Of a DNA stretch of 64,000 nt, positions 40,860 to 49,947 are shown piece after piece. The stretch comes from Colivivens sp963626085 (GTDB lineage Bacteria > Bacteroidota > Bacteroidia > Bacteroidales > Bacteroidaceae). The notes beneath the pieces are model-generated. The model saw nothing but the letters and a program-made list of their open reading frames with translations. It made no database searches and was not told the DNA's origin. The position numbers and the translations under genes were made by a program. Position 1 is the first letter of the stretch. Every line of letters begins with the position of its first letter. The stretch covers positions 3,837-67,836 of the forward strand of contig CAVFVJ010000035.1 in assembly GCA_963626085.1 (NCBI GenBank). Direction: 5' to 3'.

Positions 40860-43109
40860 ATGAGACAAGAATGGAGAGGGTTCCAGGGAACCAAATGGAA
40901 CACAGACGTGGATGTCCGCGATTTCATCCAAAACAACTACACACAGTACGAGGGAGACGAATCGTTCCTGAGTGGCCCTACCGACGCAACCAACAAACTT
41001 TGGGATATTCTTCAGGGTTTGCAAAAGGAAGAAAGAGCAAAGGGCGGAGTGCTGGATATGGAGACAAAGGTCGTGAGCAGCATCACAGCATACGGACCAG
41101 GCTATATCAGTGAAGACACAAAAGAGCTGGAACAGGTTGTGGGACTGCAGACCGACAAGCCGCTCAAGCGTGCGTTCATGCCTTACGGAGGCATCAAGAT
41201 GGCAGAACAGGCTTGCACCACATACGGTTACACACCAGACCCTGAACTGCACAAGATATTCACTAAATACAGAAAGACACACAATGAAGGTGTGTTTGAC
41301 GCATACACCGACGAGATGAAACTGGTGCGCCACAACCATATCCTCACCGGACTTCCAGACACCTACGGTCGAGGACGAATCGTGGGCGACTACCGTCGTG
41401 TGGCTCTCTACGGAATAGACTTCCTCATCGAGAAGAAGCAGAAAGACCTCAACTTCATCGGCAGTGGAACAATGACTGAGGACGTGATACGTCTGCGTGA
41501 AGAGGTGGCAATGCAGATCAAGGCACTGAAAGAGATGAAGGAACTGGGCAACATCTACGGGTTCGACATCTCCAAGCCGGCTGCCAACGCCAAGGAGGCT
41601 GTACAGTGGCTCTACTTCGGTTACCTTGCTGCCATCAAGACACAGAACGGTGCTGCCATGAGTGTAGGACGAGTATCTACCTTCCTCGACATCTACATAC
41701 AGCGCGACCTGCAGGAAGGTACAATCACAGAGGCACAGGCACAGGAACTCATCGACCATCTGGTCATGAAATTCCGTATGGTCAAGTTCGCCCGTATCCC
41801 GTCATACAACCAACTGTTCTCAGGCGACCCAGTATGGGCAACACTGGAAGTGGCAGGTATGGGACAAGACGGACGCTCCATGGTCACCAAGAACGACTTC
41901 CGTTTCCTCCACACACTGGAGAACATGGGACCGTCACCCGAGCCTAACCTCACGGTGCTCTACAGTTCACGTCTGCCCCACGCATTCAAGAAGTATGCTT
42001 CAAAGATATCTGTAACTACCAGTTCAATACAGTACGAGAACGATGATGTGATGCGTCCGATATGGGGCGACGACTACAGCATCTGCTGCTGTGTGTCAGC
42101 CACACAGACAGGAAAGGAGATGCAGTTCTTCGGAGCACGCGCCAACCTCGCCAAGTGTCTTACCTACGCCATCAGCGGCGGTATCGACTCACGTACACGT
42201 GAGCAGTGTGGTCCGGCATACCGTCCTATCGAGGGCGAGTACGTGACTTATGAGGAGTTCATGCCTAAGTTCGACGCCATGATGGAATGGTTGGCTGACG
42301 TGTATGTCAACACACTCAACCTCATCCACTACATGCACGACAAGTACTTCTACGAGGAAGCGGAGATGGCTCTCATAGACACTAACGTGCGCAGGACATT
42401 CGCAACTGGCATCGCAGGATTCAGTCATGTGGTCGACTCCATCAGTGCCATCAAATACGCCAAGGTGAAGATCAAGCGCGATGAGACAGGCTTCCCTCTT
42501 GAGTTCGAGACTGTGGGCGACTTCCCACGCTACGGAAACGATGATGACAGGGCTGACGAGATTGCCGTATGGTTGTTGAAGACTTTCATGAACAAGATAA
42601 GGAAGTACCACACTTACCGTGACTCTGAGCCTACCACCAGTATCCTCACCATCACATCTAACGTTGTATACGGCAAGTACACGAGCAACATGCCAGACGG
42701 ACGTAAGGCTGGCGCACCTCTCTCTCCTGGAGCCAACCCATCATACGGGGCAGAGAAGAACGGACTGTTGGCATCACTCAACTCTGTTGCCAAACTGCCG
42801 TACGAATATGCGCTTGACGGAATTTCCAACACACAGACCATCGCACCGTCAGCACTGGGACAGAACGAGGAGGAGCGCGTAAACACACTTGTCAGTGTAC
42901 TCGACGGTTACTTCACCAAGGGCGCACACCACTTGAACGTGAACGTGTTTGGAGTGGACAAACTCATCGACGCGATGAACCACCCGGAGAAACCAGAGTA
43001 CGCCAACTTCACCATACGTGTGAGTGGATATGCAGTCAAGTTCATCGACTTGACTAAGGAGCAGCAGATGGACGTGATTGCGCGTCAGGCTCACGAGCGT
43101 CTCGCATGA
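40860..43109 (+). CDS. pflB: Formate C-acetyltransferase (pyruvate formate-lyase)
   Basis: The 749-residue enzyme splits pyruvate with CoA into acetyl-CoA and formate during anaerobic growth. Its active-site cysteines are in YSICCCVSATQTG (409-411) and the glycyl radical is in RVSGYAVKF (Gly723). The length and motif positions match E. coli PflB. pflA overlaps its stop by 4 bp. It shows that the organism ferments with formate as a product. Confidence 0.98.
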   Translation: MRQEWRGFQGTKWNTDVDVRDFIQNNYTQYEGDESFLSGPTDATNKLWDILQGLQKEERAKGGVLDMETKVVSSITAYGPGYISEDTKELEQVVGLQTDKPLKRAFMPYGGIKMAEQACTTYGYTPDPELHKIFTKYRKTHNEGVFDAYTDEMKLVRHNHILTGLPDTYGRGRIVGDYRRVALYGIDFLIEKKQKDLNFIGSGTMTEDVIRLREEVAMQIKALKEMKELGNIYGFDISKPAANAKEAVQWLYFGYLAAIKTQNGAAMSVGRVSTFLDIYIQRDLQEGTITEAQAQELIDHLVMKFRMVKFARIPSYNQLFSGDPVWATLEVAGMGQDGRSMVTKNDFRFLHTLENMGPSPEPNLTVLYSSRLPHAFKKYASKISVTTSSIQYENDDVMRPIWGDDYSICCCVSATQTGKEMQFFGARANLAKCLTYAISGGIDSRTREQCGPAYRPIEGEYVTYEEFMPKFDAMMEWLADVYVNTLNLIHYMHDKYFYEEAEMALIDTNVRRTFATGIAGFSHVVDSISAIKYAKVKIKRDETGFPLEFETVGDFPRYGNDDDRADEIAVWLLKTFMNKIRKYHTYRDSEPTTSILTITSNVVYGKYTSNMPDGRKAGAPLSPGANPSYGAEKNGLLASLNSVAKLPYEYALDGISNTQTIAPSALGQNEEERVNTLVSVLDGYFTKGAHHLNVNVFGVDKLIDAMNHPEKPEYANFTIRVSGYAVKFIDLTKEQQMDVIARQAHERLA

Positions 43110-43858
43110 TGACAGACAACAAAGTGCCTGTACTGGGAAACATACACTCCACCGAGTCGTTCGGCTCGGTGGACGGTCCCGGCATCCGTTTCATCATATT
43201 TTTGAAAGGGTGTCATATGCGTTGCCGTTACTGCCACAATCCCGACACATGGGACTCTGCCAATAACGACCTTCGCAGTGCAGACGACCTGCTCGACCAA
43301 GCGGAACGTTACCGACCCTACTGGGGAAGCACTGGAGGGATAACTGTCAGCGGAGGAGAGGCTCTGCTCCAGACAGACTTCCTCCTCGACCTCTTCCGCA
43401 AAGCCAAAGCGAGGGGCATCAACACATGTCTCGACACATCGGCACAGCCCTTCACACGCAAGGAACCGTTTTTCTCCAAGTTCAGGGAACTGATGTCACT
43501 CACCGACCTCGTGTTGCTCGACATTAAACATATCGACCCTGTGGAGCACAAGGCTCTGACACAGTGGGACAACACCAACATACTCGACTGCGCCCATGTT
43601 CTCTCGGAGATGGGCGTGCCTGTATGGATACGACACGTACTGGTACCTGGAGTGACCGATGACGACGACAGTCTGCGCGGACTCCGTTCATTCATCGACA
43701 CACTGACCAACGTGCAGAAGGTGGAAGTACTGCCCTACCACACCCTTGGCGTGTACAAGTGGGAACAATTGGGGTTGAACTACACCCTCAACGGGGTAGA
43801 ACCGCCAACAGCGGAATGCTTGGCAAACGCAAGGCACATACTGTGCGACAGTCACTGA
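43106..43858 (+). CDS. pflA: Pyruvate formate-lyase activating enzyme
   Basis: This 250-residue radical-SAM enzyme makes the glycyl radical on PflB. The cluster motif CHMRCRYC (Cys36, Cys40, Cys43) is preceded by the usual SVDGPGIRFIIFLKGC. GGITVSGGEALLQ binds S-adenosylmethionine. ATGA overlap with pflB shows coupled expression. Confidence 0.97.
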   Translation: MMTDNKVPVLGNIHSTESFGSVDGPGIRFIIFLKGCHMRCRYCHNPDTWDSANNDLRSADDLLDQAERYRPYWGSTGGITVSGGEALLQTDFLLDLFRKAKARGINTCLDTSAQPFTRKEPFFSKFRELMSLTDLVLLDIKHIDPVEHKALTQWDNTNILDCAHVLSEMGVPVWIRHVLVPGVTDDDDSLRGLRSFIDTLTNVQKVEVLPYHTLGVYKWEQLGLNYTLNGVEPPTAECLANARHILCDSH

Positions 43859-43900
43859 CACTTGCATCACCAAGACTGTCCATCATACCATTATCAATAC

Positions 43901-43946
43901 ATACGTGTCAAGTACGACTCCAGTAGCAGTCAAACTTGACACGTAT
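43901..43946. repeat. Perfect 13-bp inverted repeat between pflA and gmd
   Basis: ATACGTGTCAAGT (43901-43913) and ACTTGACACGTAT (43934-43946) flank a 20-nt loop and a T run follows. It may end the pfl transcript, but both arms contain the GTCAAGT motif repeated over the gmd promoter, so it may be an operator. Confidence 0.75.
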
Positions 43947-43999
43947 TTTGTCAAGTGATAAATTTACCACAATAAAATTTGTCAAGTATATAGATTTAC
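43947..43999 (+). promoter_or_regulatory. Two direct repeats over the gmd promoter
   Basis: TTTGTCAAGTGATAAATTTA at 43947-43966 and TTTGTCAAGTATATAGATTT at 43978-43997 are near copies 31 bp apart. The second covers the -33 TTTG (43978-43981). With the two arms of the inverted repeat upstream they give four GTCAAGT sites. Confidence 0.7.
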
Positions 44000-44009
44000 T
44001 CTATCTTTG
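43978..44009 (+). promoter_or_regulatory. Promoter of HTH-gmd
   Basis: TTTG (43978-43981), 20 nt, TATCTTTG (44002-44009). The expected start at about 44014-44017 leaves almost no leader before the ATG at 44018. Confidence 0.75.
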
Positions 44010-44017
44010 CATCCGTT

Positions 44018-45334
44018 ATGAAAGATTCGACAGTTATTCAGAACTTGAGGAGTGCCATGCACCGCAATGGCATCAGTCAGAGAGAGCTTGCCTCGATGAT
44101 AGGCAAGGACGAGACCGTTATCTCACGTTGGCTCGCAGGTAAGGTAGGCATTTCCAAAAGCTCCATCGAACTGCTGGAGTCAGCATTGAACGAGCAACTT
44201 ATAACAGACAATAGTAATATGAAGACAGCATTGATTACAGGAGTTACCGGACAGGACGGCAGCTACCTCAGTGAGTTCCTGCTTGACAAAGGTTATGATG
44301 TGCACGGAATAATAAGGCGCAGTTCGGTAGACTACCGTGAGCGTATCGCACATCTCGAAGGACATCCTCATTTCCACCTGCATTTCGGAGACCTCGGAGA
44401 CTCTATGTCACTGGTCAAGGTAGTGGGTGTTGTACGTCCAGATGAGATCTACAACCTGGCAGCACAGAGTCACGTCCAGGTCAGTTTCGACTCTCCTGAG
44501 TTCACAGCCGACGTGGACGCTACAGGTGTGTTGCGTATACTCGAAGCTGTACGCGCCTGTGGACTTGAGAGCACCTGTCGAATCTATCAGGCCTCCACAT
44601 CAGAACTCTACGGTAAGGTGGAGGAAGTGCCACAGAACGAAAACACGCCGTTCCATCCATACAGTCCCTATGCCGTAGCCAAACTCTATGGCTTCTGGAT
44701 TGTCAAGGAGTACCGTGAGGCGTACAACATGTTCTGTTGCTCTGGCATCCTCTTCAACCACGAGTCTGAACGACGCGGAGAGACCTTCGTGACACGTAAG
44801 ATTACACTTGCAGCAGCGCGCATCTCCCAAGGGAAGCAAGACTGTCTTTACCTCGGCAACCTCTCGTCACTGCGCGACTGGGGCTATGCCAAGGACTATG
44901 TGGAGTGTATGTGGCTCATCCTACAAAACAAGCAACCTGAGGACTTCGTGATTGCCACTGGAGTGCAGCACTCGGTGCGCGAGTTCGCCTACTATGCGTT
45001 CAAGCACACTGGAATCGAACTGGAGTTCAAGGGTGAGGGACTGAACGAGGTCGGTGTATGTGTGAAGGTGAGCGGCAACGTCAGCAAGGAACTGGTCGGC
45101 AAAGAACTGGTGAAGGTCAAGGAGGACTTCTACCGTCCTACTGATGTGGTGAACCTCTGGGGCGACCCTACCAAGGCAAAGGCCAAGTTGGGTTGGAATC
45201 CATCAAAGACCTCGTTCGAGCAACTGGTAAAAATTATGGTGGAGAGCGATGTGGCAAAGGTTGCAGCTGAAGGAGCTGCAGCAAAGGTGCGCACCAATCT
45301 CGCTGAATACTTGGAGAAAGGAATTGTCAAGTAA
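44018..45334 (+). CDS. gmd: GDP-mannose 4,6-dehydratase with N-terminal XRE-type HTH domain
   Basis: The open frame from 44018 codes 438 residues. Residues 1-67 are a helix-turn-helix of XRE type (NGISQRELASMIGKDETVIS followed by RWLAGK, about 17-42) plus a helix. From Met68 (44219) the protein is a normal Gmd of 371 residues: TALITGVTGQDGSYL for NADP, then STSELYGKV and YSPYAVAKLYG with the catalytic Tyr-x3-Lys. The enzyme makes GDP-4-keto-6-deoxymannose, first step to GDP-fucose. No stop separates the parts and the promoter is just before 44018, so the HTH is transcribed. Internal initiation at 44219 could also give plain Gmd; I see no SD at either start. Confidence 0.9.
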   Translation: MKDSTVIQNLRSAMHRNGISQRELASMIGKDETVISRWLAGKVGISKSSIELLESALNEQLITDNSNMKTALITGVTGQDGSYLSEFLLDKGYDVHGIIRRSSVDYRERIAHLEGHPHFHLHFGDLGDSMSLVKVVGVVRPDEIYNLAAQSHVQVSFDSPEFTADVDATGVLRILEAVRACGLESTCRIYQASTSELYGKVEEVPQNENTPFHPYSPYAVAKLYGFWIVKEYREAYNMFCCSGILFNHESERRGETFVTRKITLAAARISQGKQDCLYLGNLSSLRDWGYAKDYVECMWLILQNKQPEDFVIATGVQHSVREFAYYAFKHTGIELEFKGEGLNEVGVCVKVSGNVSKELVGKELVKVKEDFYRPTDVVNLWGDPTKAKAKLGWNPSKTSFEQLVKIMVESDVAKVAAEGAAAKVRTNLAEYLEKGIVK

Positions 45335-45335
45335 T

Positions 45336-46541
45336 ATGTTGTCAAAGGATTCAAAGATATACGTGGCAGGTCACCGCGGACTGGTCGGCTCTGCGATATG
45401 GAACAACCTGAAGTCACGTGGATACAATAACCTGGTGGGACGCACCCACAAGGAACTGGACCTGACCGACCAATATGCTGTGAAGGCATTCTTCGATGAA
45501 GAGAAGCCCGATGCGGTGGTACTCGCTGCCGCCTTCGTGGGAGGCATCATGGCAAACAGCCTTTACCGTGCCGACTTCATCATGATGAACATGAAGATGC
45601 AGTGCAACGTGATTTCCGAGGCTTATGCTCACGGAGTGAAGAAACTCTTGTTCCTCGGCAGTACCTGCATCTACCCGAAGAACGCCCCCCAACCCATGCC
45701 GGAGGACTGTCTGCTCACGTCACCGCTGGAGTATACCAACGAAGAGTATGCCATCGCAAAGATTGCAGGACTGAAGATGTGCGAGAGCTACAACCTGCAG
45801 TACGGCACCAACTACATAGCTGTGATGCCGACTAACCTGTACGGTCCTAACGACAACTTCCACCTGGAGAACTCACACGTAATGCCTGCCATGATGCGCA
45901 AGATATACCTTGCCAAACTCATTGCAGAGGACGACTGGCAAGCCATACGCAAGGACATGGACAAGCGTCCCATCAATCCACCGTCTAAACTGGCGGAACT
46001 CATCGGCAAGGAGAATGTGGACGGACAGAGCGACAGGCAGCGCATACTCGACGCACTGGCGTTCTACGGCATCGAAAACAACAAAGTGACACTGTGGGGC
46101 GACGGTTCACCACTCCGTGAGTTCCTCTGGAGCGAGGACATGGCGGATGCATCAGTACACGTGCTTGTCAATGTGGACTTCAGTGACATCATAGGAATCG
46201 AGAAGTACTCATCCGTATTCTACGGAGTGAAGGCGGACGGTGTGGTCGACCGCAACAACAGTGAAGGACGTGGCGGAGCCATCCCATCACTCGGTGAGAT
46301 ACGTAACTGCCACATCAATGTGGGTACAGGAAAGGAACTGACTATAAAGGAACTGGCGGAACTGGTGGTCGAGACCGTAGGATTCACAGGAACTATCGTG
46401 TGGGATGCGACCAAACCCAACGGCACACCACGTAAACTCATCGATGTAGACAAGCTGCACCGTTTGGGTTGGACTCACAAGGTGGAGATCGAAGAGGGAG
46501 TGCGGAGACTGTTCGATTGGTACAGGTCGACCATAAACTGA
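45336..46541 (+). CDS. fcl: GDP-L-fucose synthase
   Basis: The ATG at 45336 is one base after the gmd stop region. The 401-residue enzyme has KIYVAGHRGLVGSAIW, LGSTCIYPKNAPQPM and YAIAKIAGLKMCE with catalytic Tyr and Lys. It is longer than E. coli Fcl (321) because of an insertion of about 70 residues between residues 190 and 270 (including DMDKRPINPPSKLAELIG), which I believe is common in Bacteroidales. It epimerises and reduces the Gmd product to GDP-L-fucose for surface glycans. Confidence 0.95.
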   Translation: MLSKDSKIYVAGHRGLVGSAIWNNLKSRGYNNLVGRTHKELDLTDQYAVKAFFDEEKPDAVVLAAAFVGGIMANSLYRADFIMMNMKMQCNVISEAYAHGVKKLLFLGSTCIYPKNAPQPMPEDCLLTSPLEYTNEEYAIAKIAGLKMCESYNLQYGTNYIAVMPTNLYGPNDNFHLENSHVMPAMMRKIYLAKLIAEDDWQAIRKDMDKRPINPPSKLAELIGKENVDGQSDRQRILDALAFYGIENNKVTLWGDGSPLREFLWSEDMADASVHVLVNVDFSDIIGIEKYSSVFYGVKADGVVDRNNSEGRGGAIPSLGEIRNCHINVGTGKELTIKELAELVVETVGFTGTIVWDATKPNGTPRKLIDVDKLHRLGWTHKVEIEEGVRRLFDWYRSTIN

Positions 46542-46561
46542 CAACAGTGCTACAGACAGGA

Positions 46562-47662
46562 ATGAAAGAATCATCTATCGAAACAGGACAGGCAAGGCTC
46601 TACCCTATGCTACTCAAGCCCAACCTCCACTCTGTGGTGTGGGGAGGCGACCGTTTGACCCGTTGGAAAGGGATGGCGGAACAAGACGGAGTCGGCGAGA
46701 GTTGGGAGGTGTCGGCAGTGGACAGTTCACCGTCGGCAGTGTCCAACGGTGCATGGACTGGTTGCAGCCTCATCGATGTCATCAGTAAGATTCCGGAAGA
46801 GATACTCGGCAAGAAGGTTGCACAGCAGTACCACAACAAACTGCCGTTGCTCGTGAAGTTCATTGACGCAAAGAAAGACCTGAGCATACAGGTGCATCCC
46901 AACGACGAGATGGCGCAACGTGAACACGGCAAGTTCGGCAAGACGGAGATGTGGTACGTCATCAACGCTGAGCCTGGCAGTTACCTGTATGCGGGATTCA
47001 AGAAAGGAATAACGCCCGAGGAATACAAACAGAGGATTGCAGATGGCACCATCACTGAGGTGTTGGCGCGACATGAGGTAAAGGCAGGCGATGTTTTCTA
47101 CATACCGGCAGGACGGGTTCACGCCATCTGTGGAGGAATACTACTGGCAGAAGTGCAGCAGTCGTCCGACGTGACCTACAGGATTTACGACTACAACCGT
47201 CCGGGTATGGACGGCAAGCCGCGCGAGTTGCACACCGAACTGGCAGCCAAGGCACTCGACTTCCATGTGGACGACGAGTACCGCACCATCTATCGTGAGA
47301 GCGGCAACAGGGCTGTGTCGGTCATCGATTCTCCGTTCTTCAACGTGAGGGTGACAGACATAGAGCCTCAGACAACCTTGGGGACAGTCAGACAGTCTAA
47401 CGCCTTCCACCGCAACCTCATCAAGTACGACAGTTTCATCATCAGCATGTGCATCAAGGGTGACTGTAAGATAAAGATAAGGTCTACGGGCGACGAGATT
47501 ACTGTGCGTGAGGGCTACAGTTGTCTCATACCGGCAGCTATAGCCGACTACGATGTCATCCCACTCCACGGCAAGTCGAAGGTGCTGGATGCCTTCATTG
47601 ACAACCGTCCGTTCACGCTCAACAAAGTCATAAACAAGTTCTTCCATCTGAGCGACAGATAG
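46562..47662 (+). CDS. manA: Mannose-6-phosphate isomerase, class I
   Basis: The 366-residue protein has YPMLLKPNLHSVVWGGDRLT at the start and the zinc site QVHPNDEMA with the following EMWYVI. VFYIPAGRVHAICGG, near residue 180, and a C-terminal cupin complete the family. It interconverts fructose-6-P and mannose-6-P, so it feeds GDP-mannose for Gmd and Fcl. It is 20 bp after fcl in one transcript. A manB or manC gene is not in the window. Start at 46607 is an alternative. Confidence 0.93.
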   Translation: MKESSIETGQARLYPMLLKPNLHSVVWGGDRLTRWKGMAEQDGVGESWEVSAVDSSPSAVSNGAWTGCSLIDVISKIPEEILGKKVAQQYHNKLPLLVKFIDAKKDLSIQVHPNDEMAQREHGKFGKTEMWYVINAEPGSYLYAGFKKGITPEEYKQRIADGTITEVLARHEVKAGDVFYIPAGRVHAICGGILLAEVQQSSDVTYRIYDYNRPGMDGKPRELHTELAAKALDFHVDDEYRTIYRESGNRAVSVIDSPFFNVRVTDIEPQTTLGTVRQSNAFHRNLIKYDSFIISMCIKGDCKIKIRSTGDEITVREGYSCLIPAAIADYDVIPLHGKSKVLDAFIDNRPFTLNKVINKFFHLSDR

Positions 47663-47690
47663 AAGAACTTGCTTAGGCTCTCATATATGT

Positions 47691-49007
47691 TTAGTCCCTT
47701 CTGAAGATGTCGCGCGTGTACACCTTGTCCTTCACGTCATCAAGTACCGCATCGTAGCGGTTGGCTATGATGGCGTGACTCTTTGACTTGAACGAGTCGA
47801 GGTTATTGTCCACCAGACTACCGAAGAACGTCGTTCCATCGGCAAGGGTCGGCTCATAGATGATGACCTCAGCCCCTTTAGCCTTGATACGTTTCATTAT
47901 ACCTTGTATTGCAGACTGTCTGAAGTTGTCTGAGTTGCTTTTCATCGTCAACCTATACACCCCTATCACACAAGACCGTTCCTTACGGGAGTCAAACGTA
48001 TTGTCGTCAGCATAACTGTAGTAGCCTGCTTTCTGGAGCACTGCATCTGCAATATAGTCCTTGCGTGTACGGTTGCTTGCCACGATTGCCTCAATCAAGT
48101 TCTCCGGCACATCAGCATAGTTGGCAAGGAGTTGTTTGGTGTCCTTCGGCAGACAGTAGCCTCCGTAGCCGAACGACGGGTTATTGTAGTGCGTACCGAT
48201 TCTCGGGTCGAGTCCCACTCCCTCTATGATAGCAGCTGTGTCGAGTCCCTTCACCTCAGCGTAAGTATCCAACTCGTTGAAGTATGACACGCGCAGTGCG
48301 AGGTACGTGTTGGCAAAGAGTTTCACTGCCTCTGCCTCGGTCAGTCCCATGAAGAGCACTGGTATCCCCTTGGTCTCAGCACTGTCCACAGCATCGAACC
48401 TGCCAGACAAGTCTGGACTCTTACCGTCTGCCGACGGACCTATGGCACCTTCCACCAACAGTTTGGCGAAGGTCACAGCCTCGTTCTTCCACTGAGGCGG
48501 AGCACCCACGATGATACGCGACGGATAGAGGTTGTCATAGAGAGCCCTGCTCTCCCTCAAGAACTCAGGCGCAAAGATAAGTTTGAACGACTTACCCTCC
48601 GGCATCTTAGGCTCATACATGTTGTACAGCCGTTGGCAATAACCCACGGGGATGGTTGACTTGATGACCATCACCGCATCAGGATTGACACTGAGCACGA
48701 GGTCTATCACCTCCTCCACATGACTCGTATCGAAGAAGTTCTTCACCGAGTCGTAATTGGTGGGAGCTGCAATCACCACATAATCGGCATCTTTATAGGC
48801 TGAAGCCCCATCGAGCGTAGCACTGAAGTGCAGTTCCTTTTCCCTCATGTACTTCTCGATGTACTCATCCTGGATAGGACTTTCCTTCCGGTTGACCTTG
48901 TCCACCTTGTCTGCCACCACATCCACAGCCACCACCTCGTGGTGCTGTGCCAGAAGGGTCGCTATGGACAGACCGACATAACCTGTTCCCGCTACTGCAA
49001 TTTTCAT
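47691..49007 (-). CDS. ugd: UDP-glucose 6-dehydrogenase
   Basis: The 438-residue enzyme starts MKIAVAGTGYVGLSIATLL with the NAD-binding site. KSTIPVG, the catalytic FGYGGYCLPKDTKQL (Cys) and EFLRES follow. There is an insertion of about 35 residues around 195-230 (GPSADGKSPDLSGRFDAVDS). It oxidises UDP-glucose to UDP-glucuronate, an acidic sugar donor for capsule. It is convergent with manA and co-directed with the GT14 gene 2 bp upstream. Confidence 0.95.
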   Translation of the reverse strand: MKIAVAGTGYVGLSIATLLAQHHEVVAVDVVADKVDKVNRKESPIQDEYIEKYMREKELHFSATLDGASAYKDADYVVIAAPTNYDSVKNFFDTSHVEEVIDLVLSVNPDAVMVIKSTIPVGYCQRLYNMYEPKMPEGKSFKLIFAPEFLRESRALYDNLYPSRIIVGAPPQWKNEAVTFAKLLVEGAIGPSADGKSPDLSGRFDAVDSAETKGIPVLFMGLTEAEAVKLFANTYLALRVSYFNELDTYAEVKGLDTAAIIEGVGLDPRIGTHYNNPSFGYGGYCLPKDTKQLLANYADVPENLIEAIVASNRTRKDYIADAVLQKAGYYSYADDNTFDSRKERSCVIGVYRLTMKSNSDNFRQSAIQGIMKRIKAKGAEVIIYEPTLADGTTFFGSLVDNNLDSFKSKSHAIIANRYDAVLDDVKDKVYTRDIFRRD

Positions 49008-49009
49008 AA

Positions 49010-49924
49010 TCAATCTCTTTTTATTGTTCTTAATTTACTGTCAATCATGTCCACTAACTCGTCCGACATCCCAGTCACCACCTTACGACAGAACATCTTG
49101 TCGTCCTCAACCAACATCCGCCAGTCATCTAGGGTCAGTTGCTTCACACTGCCGTGATAGGACAGCGAGTGCAACGGAGTGAGGTTCACGAGTCCAGGGT
49201 ACTCACCCTTATACAATATTGCCCGTTCACCGAACGGAGAGTTGTAGACGAGGGTGTGTATGCACAGTTCGCTCGGGGCGAAAGTGGTACGGAAATACCG
49301 ACTGATGGACGGGTTCTCCTCCAACGTGCACTTCACGTAACGTGCACAGTCGAGTGTAAGTGCCCAGTAGTCGGAACCGAAATACACGTCGCACATCGCT
49401 CCGTTAATCTGAACCTGTGGGCGACGGTGAACGCCCAACAGAGCAAGTAGCTCGCGTGAGCCTGCCACCAGCTTGTTCTTCAACCAGCGGTTGCGCCACC
49501 TCAGGTCACGGAACGGATGGACATGTACAATTTTAGCCAACTGTCCCTTGTTTCTGCCACGGGTGATGTTGAAGCCTTCTATCAATTCCTTTTCTTTGTT
49601 CTCCTCAAAGAACCTATGAATACGTGCGTTACTCCACAGAGGATAGTCCTGTCCACTCAGACACACCAGATGGGTGTAGGGCTTGCCACTGTCCACAGCC
49701 GCCTTTATCAGTTCATACTGATAGGCCACCTGCTCGAAACCGCCCCAACTCACCGCATGACGCGGCACAAAGCACACCTTCTCCGGCAACAGCCGACGGA
49801 ACAGGGTGTCGTCCACATTAGCGTCGATATGGACATAGAACTCGGCATCCTCATCGAGAGCCGCCACCAACCGCTGCAGGTGTGGAGCGTCACAGTAAGC
49901 AGAAATGAGATAAGCGATCATCAT
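49010..49924 (-). CDS. Core-2/I-branching-type glycosyltransferase, GT14
   Basis: This 304-residue protein has MIAYLISAYCDAPHLQRLV and FYVHIDANVDD at the N-terminus, HAVSWGGFEQV near residue 56, and CLSGQDYPLW near 88; these are the family marks of GT14. It may act as a beta-1,6-N-acetylglucosaminyl- or xylosyl-type transferase on a surface glycan. It shares a transcript with ugd, which suggests that it or its partner uses UDP-glucuronate or UDP-xylose, but this is only context. Confidence 0.87.
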   Translation of the reverse strand: MMIAYLISAYCDAPHLQRLVAALDEDAEFYVHIDANVDDTLFRRLLPEKVCFVPRHAVSWGGFEQVAYQYELIKAAVDSGKPYTHLVCLSGQDYPLWSNARIHRFFEENKEKELIEGFNITRGRNKGQLAKIVHVHPFRDLRWRNRWLKNKLVAGSRELLALLGVHRRPQVQINGAMCDVYFGSDYWALTLDCARYVKCTLEENPSISRYFRTTFAPSELCIHTLVYNSPFGERAILYKGEYPGLVNLTPLHSLSYHGSVKQLTLDDWRMLVEDDKMFCRKVVTGMSDELVDMIDSKLRTIKRD

Positions 49925-49947
49925 CCGTCGGTTTCATTCAGTGGCAC

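Noticed and set aside
40848..41759. 303-codon open frame on the minus strand
   Set aside because: It lies opposite pflB, which is certain; the product is a Cys/His/Val-rich shadow translation.
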